DNA of 46,933 bases from Acidobacteriaceae bacterium (GCA_003168355.1 PMSQ01000022.1:1-46933); one strand, 5' to 3'. Counted from the stretch's first letter, positions 1 through 8,443 are shown. The notes: generated from the sequence alone by a model not told the origin. Numbers and translations are program-made.

Positions 1-1
1 G

Positions 2-934
2 GCCGAAGAGCTGAACTTCACGAGGGCTGCCCAAAGACTGCACATCTCACAGCCTGCTCTCAGCAAACAGATAACTGATCTCGAAGCACAGTACGACTTC
101 CAGCTCTTTCTGCGTGAAAAGGGACGGGTTCTGGATCTCACGGACGCCGGAAGAGCATTTGTCGCAGACGCCCGCGTCGCGGTCTTCCGAGCCGAACGAG
201 CCGTCCATTCTGCTCGTGCCGCCAGCGAGGGGTATGACCGGGTATTGATCGTAGGACACTCATCTCACGCGGACCCAGCGTGGTTGTCAGCGATTCTCGC
301 GATTCGACTGCCCTCGTACCCAAGACTCAAGATTCGCTTCGCCACCCGATTCGGTACTGAGCTGGTGCGAGGCGTATTGACAGGAGAACTCAACCTCGCG
401 CTCGTAACGGCCCCGTCGCCAGACCCAGCCATCACAGCCGTACCGTTTGCTTCGGCCCCTGTGTACGCTGCTCTTCCCCTGGAGCATCTGGGCGTGCACA
501 AAAAGGAGCTGTTCCTGCAAGATCTCTCAAGAGATGAGTGGATTCTTTGCGTCAGAGACGCCAGTCCAATGGTTCACGATGCCATCATGGAAACCGCGCG
601 AGCTCAGTCCATCGCACCGAAGGATGCCCACGGTATTCACACGGCGGATCAGGCAATTTATCTCGTGTCCGAACATGTTGGCGTCGCCATTATCGCGGAG
701 CCGACAACGCCCAAGACAAACGGTAAGGGCGTTGTGATAAAAGCCCTTTCCGACAAGTCCCTGCAGTTTCAGACCTGCTTGGTGATGAGCAAAGATGACG
801 ATTCGCGGTTAACAAACGAATTCGCGCGTGCATTTCTCCGCCGATACGCCCCGCAGCGAGTCCCGCCCAAGCAAATGAAATTGCCTCTCTCCGAAGCCCA
901 CGGGTCGGAGAGGGCTTCAGCTCGCGATGCGTAG
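2..934 (+). CDS. LysR-family transcriptional regulator (5' end outside window)
   Basis: The reading frame is open from the left edge and ends at the TAG at 932-934, giving 310 visible codons. The first ~45 residues are the back part of a LysR winged helix-turn-helix (AEELNFTRAAQRL, then SQPALSKQI and LFLREKGR), which binds operator DNA. Residues ~80-290 form the effector-binding domain of two alpha/beta lobes. Only about 15-20 N-terminal residues should be missing, judged from normal family length (~300-330). It converges on the small HTH gene on the other strand and the two 3' ends overlap by 18 bp. It lies on the island side of the tRNA-Ala/integrase junction, so it may be cargo of the element. 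The effector and target genes cannot be told from the window. Confidence 0.9.
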   Translation, partial: AEELNFTRAAQRLHISQPALSKQITDLEAQYDFQLFLREKGRVLDLTDAGRAFVADARVAVFRAERAVHSARAASEGYDRVLIVGHSSHADPAWLSAILAIRLPSYPRLKIRFATRFGTELVRGVLTGELNLALVTAPSPDPAITAVPFASAPVYAALPLEHLGVHKKELFLQDLSRDEWILCVRDASPMVHDAIMETARAQSIAPKDAHGIHTADQAIYLVSEHVGVAIIAEPTTPKTNGKGVVIKALSDKSLQFQTCLVMSKDDDSRLTNEFARAFLRRYAPQRVPPKQMKLPLSEAHGSERASARDA

Positions 935-1201
935 TTGTCGGTGAACCCTTAACATGACCGTTTCCGGGATGCGCAGCGTCCTGTATCCGCGCCTGAACCG
1001 TGTCTCAGATTTTCCCCAGCACAACACGCCCGGCTCGTGCTCAAACATGCGGCGAATTGTCTTCTCGCTGAGATCCCACAGTTTGGCAACTTCGGCGATC
1101 GAATAGTGCTTCTCTCTGGAGAGATCGATCGATGTCACTTCCGCGATTGGGGCGCCAAAGGTGGACGAATAACTGGCTGGTTTCCGAGCGAACCTCGACA
1201 T
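917..1201 (-). CDS. Small helix-turn-helix protein, excisionase-like
   Basis: A 94-residue protein if started at the ATG at 1201, which is preceded by an AAGG-type Shine-Dalgarno; a GTG start at 1276 would add 25 residues and has less support. The middle (HYSIAEVAKLWDLSEKTIRRMF) is a MerR/excisionase-type helix-turn-helix, followed by a short basic wing region (ETRFRRGYRTLRIPE). Such proteins often act as recombination directionality factors or as repressors beside tyrosine recombinases, and the recombinase gene lies 197 bp upstream on the same strand. An Xis role is inferred from position and fold only. Its 3' end overlaps the convergent LysR gene. Confidence 0.75.
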   Translation of the reverse strand: MSRFARKPASYSSTFGAPIAEVTSIDLSREKHYSIAEVAKLWDLSEKTIRRMFEHEPGVLCWGKSETRFRRGYRTLRIPETVMLRVHRQLRIAS

Positions 1202-1398
1202 GGCTGTACCCTTGCTCCGCTCAAAGGCTGGATTGGCGAACGCAACGGGCCTCTGGGCGCCAAAACCCTTGCCCACAGCGCCATTGCAAATGTTAACTAC
1301 TTTGGTTCATGTCGATTTAAATGTCCAATAACTTTTTGGCCATGCACTATTCCGTGCGGTTATACCTCCGCACAAAACCGGCGCTCATTCGGTAGGAT

Positions 1399-2598
1399 TC
1401 AGTTGACTTGGGCCGGGGCAGGCTTTGATCCGGTCGGAGGAACACTCTGCAAATTCGCCGCTTCCACCGCTGCGTCGTCCCATGCTAGGCGGGCGTAAAT
1501 TTCCAACTGCTGCTGACGCTCTTTCACGAATGGCGCATAGTGTCTCTCCGTCACTTTGACGCTGCTGTGCCCCAAGAGCAGCGATACACGATCGATCGGC
1601 ACTCCCCTGTTGAGCAACTCGACCGCGAATGTGTCGCGGAACATGTGAGCGTGACACCGTTTCGGAGTTCCATCCGGCCTGCGAATCTTTGCGAGTTCAA
1701 ACAGACGAGTAAGCGAACGTCGCCAGCCCTTGCATGCGGTCTGCGGATCGCCGTTTCCTGACCAGAAAAAGTACCGCGCGTTTTCGCTCGGGAGGGCGTG
1801 CAAACTCTCGGCAACGTCCGGCGGGACCGGAACGTTGACCGCAACCCCCGTCTTCGCCCGATACAAAAAGATCTTGCCGTCATCGCTCAAACGCTCGCGT
1901 TCGAGCGTCACCGCATCTTGAATAGACAAACCCGACCACCGCATCAGCAACACCAAGGCTCGAAGACGATCAGCGCGGAAATGAAAATCGCGCCCGCCGC
2001 GCCACTCGCCATACGCATAGGTCGCGTCAACGATTCGCTGGAATTCGGTCTTCGGAAACCAGCCCGTCGGAAGTGAATTCGGTGCCGAGCGCTTCACTTT
2101 CATCGCAGGATTCTCGCTAAGCCACCCGTTTTGAATACAGAACGCGAAGAACCCCACCAGACGCGACAGCTTGCGGTTCGCCGTTAAACCATTGTTCTTC
2201 CAAGCAGCACGAAAATTGACCAACTCGGACGCCGCTAAATCGCGCAAGCGATTCAGGCCGCGGTGCTTCGCCCAGGGAAGAAGCTGCTTTTCAAAGAGGG
2301 TCTTCGACTGTTTCGTCGTTTCTTTAGAGAGATCGCGGCCACGTTCATCAGCCATGAAAACGGCGACGGCATCGGCAATGGTCGTCACTTTCGGCTGGGG
2401 CGGCTTCGCGGGATCGGAAGCATCCTCCAAAGAGCGCGCTTTCCGCTCCGCTTGTTCCCAGCTCCGAGTCTTTGCGGATTGTCGGACCCGCTTTCCGTCG
2501 ACGTATCCGTCAATCCACTTCGGGCACCGGCAGCGCCGGTACTTGAGCTCATCCTTGTGAGCGCACTCGGGAGCGTGGCGTGAATAAACGAAAAGCAT
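1399..2598 (-). CDS. Tyrosine recombinase / phage-type integrase, Arg I position is Ser
   Basis: A 399-residue site-specific recombinase: N-terminal Cys/His-containing segment (residues 1-30), SAM-like core-binding domain (~72-165) and catalytic domain (~180-375). Visible catalytic residues are K249, H318-x-x-R321, H344 (in LLGHSS) and the nucleophile Y354 (RHYAPF). The first catalytic arginine, normally in a GLR-x-x-E/D motif, is replaced by S225 (GLSIQDA; codon TCT at the expected place). The start at 2598 has an AAGGGA Shine-Dalgarno. The gene begins 110 bp from the 3' end of tRNA-Ala, the usual arrangement for an element integrated into a tRNA gene. Whether it still recombines is uncertain because of the Arg substitution. 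Confidence 0.88.
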   Translation of the reverse strand: MLFVYSRHAPECAHKDELKYRRCRCPKWIDGYVDGKRVRQSAKTRSWEQAERKARSLEDASDPAKPPQPKVTTIADAVAVFMADERGRDLSKETTKQSKTLFEKQLLPWAKHRGLNRLRDLAASELVNFRAAWKNNGLTANRKLSRLVGFFAFCIQNGWLSENPAMKVKRSAPNSLPTGWFPKTEFQRIVDATYAYGEWRGGRDFHFRADRLRALVLLMRWSGLSIQDAVTLERERLSDDGKIFLYRAKTGVAVNVPVPPDVAESLHALPSENARYFFWSGNGDPQTACKGWRRSLTRLFELAKIRRPDGTPKRCHAHMFRDTFAVELLNRGVPIDRVSLLLGHSSVKVTERHYAPFVKERQQQLEIYARLAWDDAAVEAANLQSVPPTGSKPAPAQVN

Positions 2599-2633
2599 GG
2601 ATGCCGATTCCCTTTGGGGTGATGGGCATCATT

Positions 2634-2677
2634 GTACCCACATGGGTACGATTTGGGTACATTTTCTTATGTACCCA
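2634..2677. repeat. Four alternating heptamers (GTACCCA / TGGGTAC) upstream of the integrase
   Basis: Copies lie at 2634-2640 (GTACCCA), 2643-2649 and 2654-2660 (TGGGTAC), and 2671-2677 (GTACCCA), so two outward inverted pairs are packed in 44 bp. They sit between the integrase start and the tRNA 3' end, where arm-type integrase sites or an operator for the integrase promoter would be expected. The function is inferred. Confidence 0.6.
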
Positions 2678-2708
2678 TCGTAGACTGGCATTTTTGTTGG
2701 GATTTATA

Positions 2709-2784
<76 letters not shown>

Positions 2785-3063
2785 ACGGGCGTGATGGTTT
2801 GCTGATTCGCCTACTCATTTTACCAGCGTTCGTCCTTCCATACCAAGACCTTCGCCAACTAAGGATTCGCACCACCCCGATACAGTCGACCGACCGAAGC
2901 AGAATGGACGCGCAAAGCGATTCTCCCAAAATAGGGTTCATCCGGAATCGCCGTCCGCGCGGTTACTGGTGTGGACAAACGGGCTAAAACTGTCTTGACG
3001 AACGCCCCCGCCACGCGTCTAAGCTAATATTGAGGCAGTGGGCTGGCTCAGAGTTTCCGAGAG

Positions 3064-3768
3064 ATGTTTGCACAACTGAATGCCGGGAAATCAACGCGTC
3101 AGCGCGGAGTGCTGGCGGGCTCGCTCGCGCTGCACGGCCTGCTATTCGTCTGGCTACTACATACCTCGGAGCCTCGATTATTGACCCCTGCTTCCATTGC
3201 CCTCGGACATAACGGCAAAGTAGTCACGCAACTCTACTTCCCCTCCCAGTCACCTGACAACAGCACTACCAGTTCATCCGACCAAGCAAGCCAAGTCTAT
3301 CGGCATCAGCGGCTGGGGCACGAGAAACTGATTTTGAAACAAAACTCCGCACTGGAGAAACTGTCCTTACCATGGCCACCGGTGTCTCCATCCTCAGCAG
3401 AAGACAACGAAAAGACGGCGACGCTCTCCAAGCTGGGCCATGGCGCGGCGGCAGGACTTCCCTACGGAAGTCTGCCCGGCGGTCCTGTGTATGGCAATGA
3501 GATTCGTCCGGCCCTGCCCATCGCGACTTCCGATCCCGTGGTCTTCCCATGGCAACGGCCTGAGTCTGAGGGTAAAGTCGTCATCGAAATCACGATCGAT
3601 GAAAGAGGAGAAATCGTCCGCAAAACGGTACTGCAGAGCCTCGGCTCGATGATCGACAACCAGTGCCTGGCGGCCCTGGAGAACTGGCACTTCCGGCCGG
3701 CCACTCAAAATGGAGCTCCCATTCCTTCCAAGCAAGATGCGATTTTTCCCTTCAAAGCACGTGGTTAG
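3064..3768 (+). CDS. TonB-family C-terminal domain protein
   Basis: A 234-residue protein with a short cytoplasmic N-terminus, one membrane anchor (about residues 17-33, GVLAGSLALHGLLFVWLL), a periplasmic linker rich in Ser/Pro, and a C-terminal TonB-like alpha/beta domain (about 155-232; EGKVVIEITIDERGEI, then ALENWHFRPA). This is the layout of TonB energy transducers, which couple the inner-membrane proton motive force to outer-membrane receptors, although many Acidobacteria carry such proteins without an ExbBD neighbour and none is seen here. A TTGACG hexamer at 2995-3000 is a candidate -35 element; the Shine-Dalgarno is weak. Confidence 0.8.
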   Translation: MFAQLNAGKSTRQRGVLAGSLALHGLLFVWLLHTSEPRLLTPASIALGHNGKVVTQLYFPSQSPDNSTTSSSDQASQVYRHQRLGHEKLILKQNSALEKLSLPWPPVSPSSAEDNEKTATLSKLGHGAAAGLPYGSLPGGPVYGNEIRPALPIATSDPVVFPWQRPESEGKVVIEITIDERGEIVRKTVLQSLGSMIDNQCLAALENWHFRPATQNGAPIPSKQDAIFPFKARG

Positions 3769-3807
3769 GCAAGCCCGCGCATCGTTCCGGTCTTATTCCA
3801 CAGCCGC

Positions 3808-3813
3808 TATAAT
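3808..3813 (+). promoter_or_regulatory. -10 box TATAAT for ribA (probably leaderless)
   Basis: A perfect TATAAT lies exactly 6 nt before the ribA GTG start, so transcription would begin at or beside the start codon. No Shine-Dalgarno is present and the -35 region (TTCCGG at 3785-3790, spacing 17) is weak. Confidence 0.65.
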
Positions 3814-3819
3814 CAATAT

Positions 3820-4434
3820 GTGACCGAAAATGCAGTTCAGCAAGTCGCATCCGCGGATTTTCCCACACGCTGGGGCAAGTTCCGCATCTATGGTTTTCGC
3901 GCCGAATCGGATTCGGATGGAAATCGCCGCATTGAAGAAGCGGTCGCCCTGGTGATGGGCGACGTTCACTCGACTCCGCCGCTGGTGCGGGTTCACTCGC
4001 AATGCCTCACTGGCGACGTTTTTCATTCGCTGCGCTGCGACTGCCGCCAGCAGCTCGAGATGGCGCTCGCCATGATTCGCGACTTGGGTGCAGGTATCCT
4101 GATTTACGAACAGCAGGAAGGCCGCGGCATCGGGCTTATGGCCAAGTTGCAGGCGTATGAGTTGCAGGATTCCGGTCTGGATACCGTCGAAGCCAACGAG
4201 CGGCTGGGCTTCAAGGCCGATCAACGCGACTTTGCCCTGCCTGGCCAGATGCTCAAAGCGCTGGGAGTAACTCGAGTGCGCCTGCTTTCAAATAATCCCG
4301 ACAAGGTCGAGGCTTTGCAGCGCGCCGGCGTCGAAGTCATAGAGCGTGTGCCGTGCGAAGTCGAGCCCAATCCGCACGCCGAAGAGTACCTTAAGACCAA
4401 AAAAGAAAAGCTTGGCCATTTATTCAGCTCGTGA
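3820..4434 (+). CDS. ribA: GTP cyclohydrolase II
   Basis: A 204-residue cytosolic enzyme that opens GTP to 2,5-diamino-6-ribosylamino-4-pyrimidinone 5'-phosphate, formate and pyrophosphate, the first step of riboflavin synthesis. It aligns over its whole length with the stand-alone RibA type. Zinc ligands C62, C73 and C75 are in HSQCLTGD and LRCDC, the GTP-binding segment is EGRGIGLMAKLQAY (100-113), and catalytic D134/R136 lie in KADQRDF. The C-terminal NPHAEEYLKTKKEKLGHL is typical. The start is GTG at 3820; no later start would keep the conserved N-terminal strand. No DHBP synthase half is fused and no other rib genes are nearby. It converges with the DUF2520 gene. Confidence 0.95.
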   Translation: MTENAVQQVASADFPTRWGKFRIYGFRAESDSDGNRRIEEAVALVMGDVHSTPPLVRVHSQCLTGDVFHSLRCDCRQQLEMALAMIRDLGAGILIYEQQEGRGIGLMAKLQAYELQDSGLDTVEANERLGFKADQRDFALPGQMLKALGVTRVRLLSNNPDKVEALQRAGVEVIERVPCEVEPNPHAEEYLKTKKEKLGHLFSS

Positions 4435-4443
4435 GTCGCTTGC

Positions 4444-5304
4444 TCAAGCCTTAAGAATCCTCTCCAGAGCAGACCGGTTCTTCGCAGGCAGATCGCGCAG
4501 CACCGCCCGCGCCAGAGCAATGTACACCTCCCGACCTCCCAGAATTTTGCCCAAGACCTTGAGATGCTTCTCAACGGTCGCGACGTCGCCGCGTGCAATG
4601 GGACCGCTGAAAGATCCCGCGGCTCCGAATCGCGAATAGTTAGCCAGGGTGTGTGTGAGAATCGGCAGCATTCTCTCTCTGGCCGCCTTTCGGCTGACTC
4701 CGGCAGCAACCGCCACGCGCTCGCCCTCCGCCAGCAACGCAGTCAGCAGCGGCGAGGCGAACATTCCCCAGGCATGATACGCCCCCTTCTGTGCTTTGCG
4801 GACGGTGAACGGCTTCCCGCGCAGATCCAAAACGACCGCGCGGGCGACGCGCTCCGCTTTCCGATCTCCTTCGATCCCGAATGGAACTCCCGTCATTGGC
4901 GGACGCGAACCGCGCACAAATGTCATCAGCGGATGCACGGACGCGACCGCTGCCCCGCGCTTCCGCAGCACGGCAAGTTCGTCGCTGGTCAGAGCGCCGC
5001 TGGAGTGCAGCGCCACTCTGCCGCGCCAATCCGCCGCTCCCGCAAGGGAGTCTGCGGCGTGGGCAATCGCTCCATCGGGAACACAAAACCAAACGATGTC
5101 CGCCCAAATCTGCGCCCCATCGGCCGTCACGGCGGATGCTTCGACCTGTCGAGCCAGCCCCCGTGTTCGCCGCAAAGACGCCGTCCGCCCGCGTGAAATG
5201 ATTTGTTCGATCACGTATCCCGCTTCGTGCAAGGAGACGGCCAGCGCACTGGCCAAATTCCCGGCACCAACCATTGCGATGCGCGGCTTCTTTCTTCCAG
5301 ACAT
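4444..5304 (-). CDS. Rossmann-fold / DUF2520 domain protein
   Basis: A 286-residue protein with an N-terminal NAD(P)-binding Rossmann fold (IAMVGAGNLASALAVSLHEAG, residues ~7-27; dinucleotide motif GAGNLA) and a C-terminal helical DUF2520 domain, resembling the 6-phosphogluconate dehydrogenase/ketopantoate reductase superfamily. The substrate is not known for this family. The start at 5304 (MSGRKK) sits directly before the first beta strand; a TATGCT hexamer lies 7 nt upstream and no Shine-Dalgarno is seen. The reading frame stays open further upstream (to 5442) but that stretch would overlap the NUDIX gene. It is divergent from that gene, with 110 bp between them. Confidence 0.82.
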   Translation of the reverse strand: MSGRKKPRIAMVGAGNLASALAVSLHEAGYVIEQIISRGRTASLRRTRGLARQVEASAVTADGAQIWADIVWFCVPDGAIAHAADSLAGAADWRGRVALHSSGALTSDELAVLRKRGAAVASVHPLMTFVRGSRPPMTGVPFGIEGDRKAERVARAVVLDLRGKPFTVRKAQKGAYHAWGMFASPLLTALLAEGERVAVAAGVSRKAARERMLPILTHTLANYSRFGAAGSFSGPIARGDVATVEKHLKVLGKILGGREVYIALARAVLRDLPAKNRSALERILKA

Positions 5305-5402
5305 GCCCGGCAGCATAGCAGAAGCGGCCGCACGGCCCCGGGGTTGCCACATCAGTTTCCGCCGAAAACCGGACGCCACAAGTCGCATTCTCTGCCGTGT
5401 TT

Positions 5403-5408
5403 TATATT
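5403..5408 (+). promoter_or_regulatory. -10 box TATATT for the NUDIX gene (probably leaderless)
   Basis: TATATT lies exactly 6 nt before the ATG at 5415, with no Shine-Dalgarno. This supports the ATG at 5415 over the in-frame ATG at 5397. Confidence 0.55.
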
Positions 5409-5414
5409 GTTCAC

Positions 5415-6035
5415 ATGTCCAAGTCTTCGCGCTCCAAGTCAACGTCGACTAAATCCGACAATGGGTCACATCACAAGGCGCGGTTGATCTCTTCCCGTAC
5501 CGTGTATCGCGGGCCAGTCTTCTCGGTTACCACTGACGAAGTGCAGGAACCCGGAGGCGTCCGCGCGCGTCGCGATGTCATTCACCACAGCGGCTCGGTG
5601 GTAGTTCTCGCGGTCGATGAATCGAGCCGCACGCCGCGTGTCTTGCTGGAGCGCCAATATCGGCACGCCGCCAAGGCCTATCTGTGGGAGCTCCCCGCCG
5701 GGCGCATCGATCCCGGCGAAAGGGCTCTGCCCGCGGCCAAGCGTGAACTCCTCGAGGAAACCGGATACACCGCTGCCCACTGGCGTCGCATTCTCAACTT
5801 CTACGCCAGTCCCGGATTCGTCGCCGAAACGATGTCCGTGTACCTCGCCACCGGCCTTCGCGCCGGCCCAGCCCACCCGGAACCGGACGAAGTGATCCGC
5901 AAGAGCTTGGTTCCCTTGTCCAAGGCGGTTCGCATGGTGCTGAAGGGCACCATTCGCGACGCCAAAACCATCTCCTCGGTCCTGTGGCTCGATCACCAGA
6001 TTCGCGGAGGTAGAAAGCTGGCAACGCTCGCCTAG
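5415..6035 (+). CDS. NUDIX hydrolase (ADP-ribose pyrophosphatase type)
   Basis: A 206-residue cytosolic hydrolase. The NUDIX box G-x5-E-x7-REUxEExGU is complete at residues ~96-118 (GRIDPGERALPAAK followed by RELLEETGY); the glutamates coordinate the divalent metal that attacks a nucleoside diphosphate linked to another moiety. Features such as VVVLAVDE, VLLERQYRHA, WELPAGRID and the SPGF motif after the box fit the ADP-ribose/ADP-sugar pyrophosphatase subgroup (NudF-like). Exact substrate preference is inference. The basic Ser/Lys-rich N-terminal 25 residues are unstructured. A TATATT hexamer 6 nt before the ATG indicates a leaderless message. Confidence 0.88.
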   Translation: MSKSSRSKSTSTKSDNGSHHKARLISSRTVYRGPVFSVTTDEVQEPGGVRARRDVIHHSGSVVVLAVDESSRTPRVLLERQYRHAAKAYLWELPAGRIDPGERALPAAKRELLEETGYTAAHWRRILNFYASPGFVAETMSVYLATGLRAGPAHPEPDEVIRKSLVPLSKAVRMVLKGTIRDAKTISSVLWLDHQIRGGRKLATLA

Positions 6036-6083
6036 GGACAGCCGACTCGGGAGCCTGCCCTGAGCGAAACCGAAGGCTCCGGC
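6035..6083. repeat. Dispersed intergenic repeat (copy 1, inverted)
   Basis: It begins GGGACAGCCGACTCGG and contains CCTGCCCTGAGCGAA followed by a CGAAGG end. The latter is the reverse complement, with few mismatches, of part of the copy at 15401-15467. It lies between the NUDIX stop and the cold-shock promoter. Confidence 0.6.
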
Positions 6084-6138
6084 CCGCGACCCCGGCCCAC
6101 ACCGCCTCTCCTCCACTGGAGCCGGCAACCGTTTCGCC

Positions 6139-6167
6139 TTGACACTCCATCCCAATCGCTCCAAAAT
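6139..6167 (+). promoter_or_regulatory. Sigma70-type promoter for the cold-shock gene
   Basis: A perfect TTGACA (6139-6144) is separated by 17 nt from CAAAAT (6162-6167, 4 of 6 to consensus). The predicted start near 6174 gives a leader of about 55 nt that contains the hairpin at 6181-6213. Confidence 0.6.
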
Positions 6168-6180
6168 GCTTCGTATGCGG

Positions 6181-6225
6181 GCACGTCTTTGGGCCCCCCA
6201 CTGAAAGACGTGCAGAAAGCGGGGG
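6181..6225 (+). promoter_or_regulatory. 5'-UTR hairpin and possible pseudoknot covering the csp ribosome-binding site
   Basis: A perfect 10-bp stem (GCACGTCTTT at 6181-6190 with AAAGACGTGC at 6204-6213) closes a 13-nt loop holding six C residues (6194-6199). GGGGG at 6221-6225, just before the GTG start at 6229, can pair with those loop C residues, giving an H-type pseudoknot that would cover the ribosome-binding region. The pairing is seen in the sequence; the regulatory role is inferred. Confidence 0.55.
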
Positions 6226-6228
6226 TAC

Positions 6229-6438
6229 GTGGAACGTCTGAAAGGCACGGTGAAGTGGTTCAATAACGCAAAGGGATACGGGTTCATTGGGCGCGCGGAT
6301 GGTCCCGACGTTTTTGTGCACTACAGCGCGATCACCTTCGAGGGCTACAAGAGCCTGCAGGAAGGCGATGCAGTGGAGTTCGAAATTACCGAAGGCCAAA
6401 AGGGACCACAGGCAGCCAACGTCACGAAGAGCGCTTGA
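6229..6438 (+). CDS. Cold-shock domain protein (CspA family)
   Basis: A 69-residue single OB-fold protein that binds single-stranded RNA/DNA and melts RNA structure. RNP1 (KGYGFI, residues 15-20) and RNP2 (VFVHYSAI, about 28-35) are intact and the length is normal for the family. The start is GTG (GTG GAA CGT CTG) with a G-rich segment upstream. The leader carries a strong hairpin and a good promoter, as often seen for cold-shock genes whose translation depends on mRNA structure. The gene is followed by polX on the same strand after 145 bp. Confidence 0.95.
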   Translation: MERLKGTVKWFNNAKGYGFIGRADGPDVFVHYSAITFEGYKSLQEGDAVEFEITEGQKGPQAANVTKSA

Positions 6439-6583
6439 ATTGGTGGCTAGCTGATTGTCCGACGCTGCACGGGCCGTTCAGAAGAATCCGTGGCCGAACG
6501 CCTAGCCCTATTTTCAAAGCAATCCCGCTCCTGCCCGCCGTCCCCGCTGGCACTGCACAGCAATCTTGTTTAATCTTTATTCC

Positions 6584-8326
6584 GTGGACAACAAGTCGAT
6601 CGCCAATATACTCTACGAAACCGCCGACCTGCTCGAAATCGACGGCCAGGATTCTTTCCGTATCCGCTCCTACCGCAATGCAGCTCAAGCCATCGAGAAT
6701 CACACCGAGCAGATCAGAGACATCATCGGCGAACCGAAAAAGGTGCTGGCGATTCCCGGCATCGGCAAAGGAATGCTTGTAAACCTGCAGGAACTATTCA
6801 AGGACGGTACCCTCAGCGTCCAAGCCGACCTTCTCAAGAAATATCACCCTTCGATGCTGCAGTTGCTCAAGATCCAAGGCCTGGGACCGAAGACGATTGC
6901 GCTGATCTGGAGCGCCCACCAGGTATGCGACGTCGATGGTGTGGAAAAACTGGCGCGCGGAGGCAAGATTCGTGAACTGCCGCGCATGGGCGAGAAGCAC
7001 GAACAAAAGCTGCTGAAGGCAATCGAAGACTACCGCCGAATCTCTGGCCGGTTTCGCATCGACGCTGCCGAAACCGAGGCGCAAAAGCTCACTGAGTATC
7101 TGGCGAAGTTTCCCGGCATCGATCGGATTACCCCCGCGGGCTCCCTGCGCCGCGGCCGTGAAACTGCCGGCGATCTGGACATTCTGGTCACGGGAACCGC
7201 GTGCTGCAGCGAAGCCGAACGCCAGCAGGCGGTGCAATATATTGCGAAATATCCCCCTCTCATGAGCATTATCGCGCAGGGCGATAACAAGATCAGCTTC
7301 CAGTTGCGCAGCGGCATGCAGGTGGATGTTCGCCTGCTTCCGCCAGAATCCTTTGGCGCGGCCATGCAGTACTTCACCGGATCAAAAGCCCACAACGTTG
7401 CCCTCCGCCAGCGCGCCCTCAAGATGGGTTACACCCTCAACGAGTACAGTCTGGCCGACCTCAAAACCGAAAAGCCTGTCGCAGGCAAAACTGAAGAAGA
7501 AATCTACGCCAAACTTAAACTTGATTACATCCCTCCTGAACTGCGCGAAAATCTCGGCGAGATCGATGCCGCCGAGAAACACACGCTGCCTGTCCTAATC
7601 ACTTTGGATGATCTTCAAGGCGACGTACACATGCACACCGTCGAAACCGACGGCCGCAACACCATCGAAGAAATGGCCGAGGCCGCAATGGCGCGCGGCT
7701 ACAAATACATCGCTATCACCGACCACTCCAAGAACCTGGCGTTTGCCAACGGCCTCGACGACAAGCGCGCGGTGGCTCACATTCAGAAGATTCGCGAAGC
7801 CAATCAACGCATCGATGGCATTACCATTTTCGCTGGAATCGAAGTGGACATTCTCGCCGATGGCGATCTCGATCTTTCCGATGATGTGCTCGCGCAGATG
7901 GATGTAGTTATCGCCAGCGTGCATTCCGTTTTCAATCAGGAACCGGCAAAGATGACCGAACGCCTGCTCAAAGCCGTCGCGAATCCAAATACTTCAATCA
8001 TCGGCCATCCCACCGGCCGCCTGCAGCTTCGCCGCGACGCCTACCACTTCGACATGGATGCAGTCCTCACCGCGGCGGCAAAACAGAAAGTTGCAATGGA
8101 GCTGAACTCCTACCCCGACCGTCTCGATCTCAACGACGTCCACCTGCGCCAAGCCAAACAGCGCGGCGTGAAGATCGTGATCAACACCGACTCCCACCAC
8201 ACCTCTCACCTCGACAAAATCCGCTACGGCATTCTGCAGGCGCGCCGCGCCTGGCTTACCAAAGACGATGTTCTGAACACTCTGCCCGCACAACAATTTG
8301 CCAAGGCAATGAAGCACGCTTGGTGA
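6584..8326 (+). CDS. polX: DNA polymerase/3'-5' exonuclease PolX
   Basis: A 580-residue X-family DNA polymerase with a C-terminal PHP phosphoesterase domain, used in gap-filling base-excision repair. In order: 8-kDa-like helical region with helix-hairpin-helix (IPGIGKGM, then IQGLGPKTIALIW), palm with GSLRRGRETAGDLDILV (catalytic D197, D199) and D248 (QVDVRLL), then PHP from ~345 with metal ligands in DVHMHTVETDG, ITDHSKN, IEVDIL and NTDSHH. Both active centres look intact. The start is set at GTG 6584 (MDNKSIANIL), the usual N-terminus; a TTG at 6566 adds 6 residues. No Shine-Dalgarno is visible and a TAATCT hexamer lies 7 nt upstream. Confidence 0.93.
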   Translation: MDNKSIANILYETADLLEIDGQDSFRIRSYRNAAQAIENHTEQIRDIIGEPKKVLAIPGIGKGMLVNLQELFKDGTLSVQADLLKKYHPSMLQLLKIQGLGPKTIALIWSAHQVCDVDGVEKLARGGKIRELPRMGEKHEQKLLKAIEDYRRISGRFRIDAAETEAQKLTEYLAKFPGIDRITPAGSLRRGRETAGDLDILVTGTACCSEAERQQAVQYIAKYPPLMSIIAQGDNKISFQLRSGMQVDVRLLPPESFGAAMQYFTGSKAHNVALRQRALKMGYTLNEYSLADLKTEKPVAGKTEEEIYAKLKLDYIPPELRENLGEIDAAEKHTLPVLITLDDLQGDVHMHTVETDGRNTIEEMAEAAMARGYKYIAITDHSKNLAFANGLDDKRAVAHIQKIREANQRIDGITIFAGIEVDILADGDLDLSDDVLAQMDVVIASVHSVFNQEPAKMTERLLKAVANPNTSIIGHPTGRLQLRRDAYHFDMDAVLTAAAKQKVAMELNSYPDRLDLNDVHLRQAKQRGVKIVINTDSHHTSHLDKIRYGILQARRAWLTKDDVLNTLPAQQFAKAMKHAW

Positions 8327-8443
8327 GACCTTTGTCTCTTCGGTTCGCGGAAGATAGGGGGAGTCTACGCTCGCTTCCGGCGCGAATCGCGGTCGCGCGC
8401 CCATCGTCGGCGAGCGTAGAATCAGCAGGCGCAAAGGAGACTC

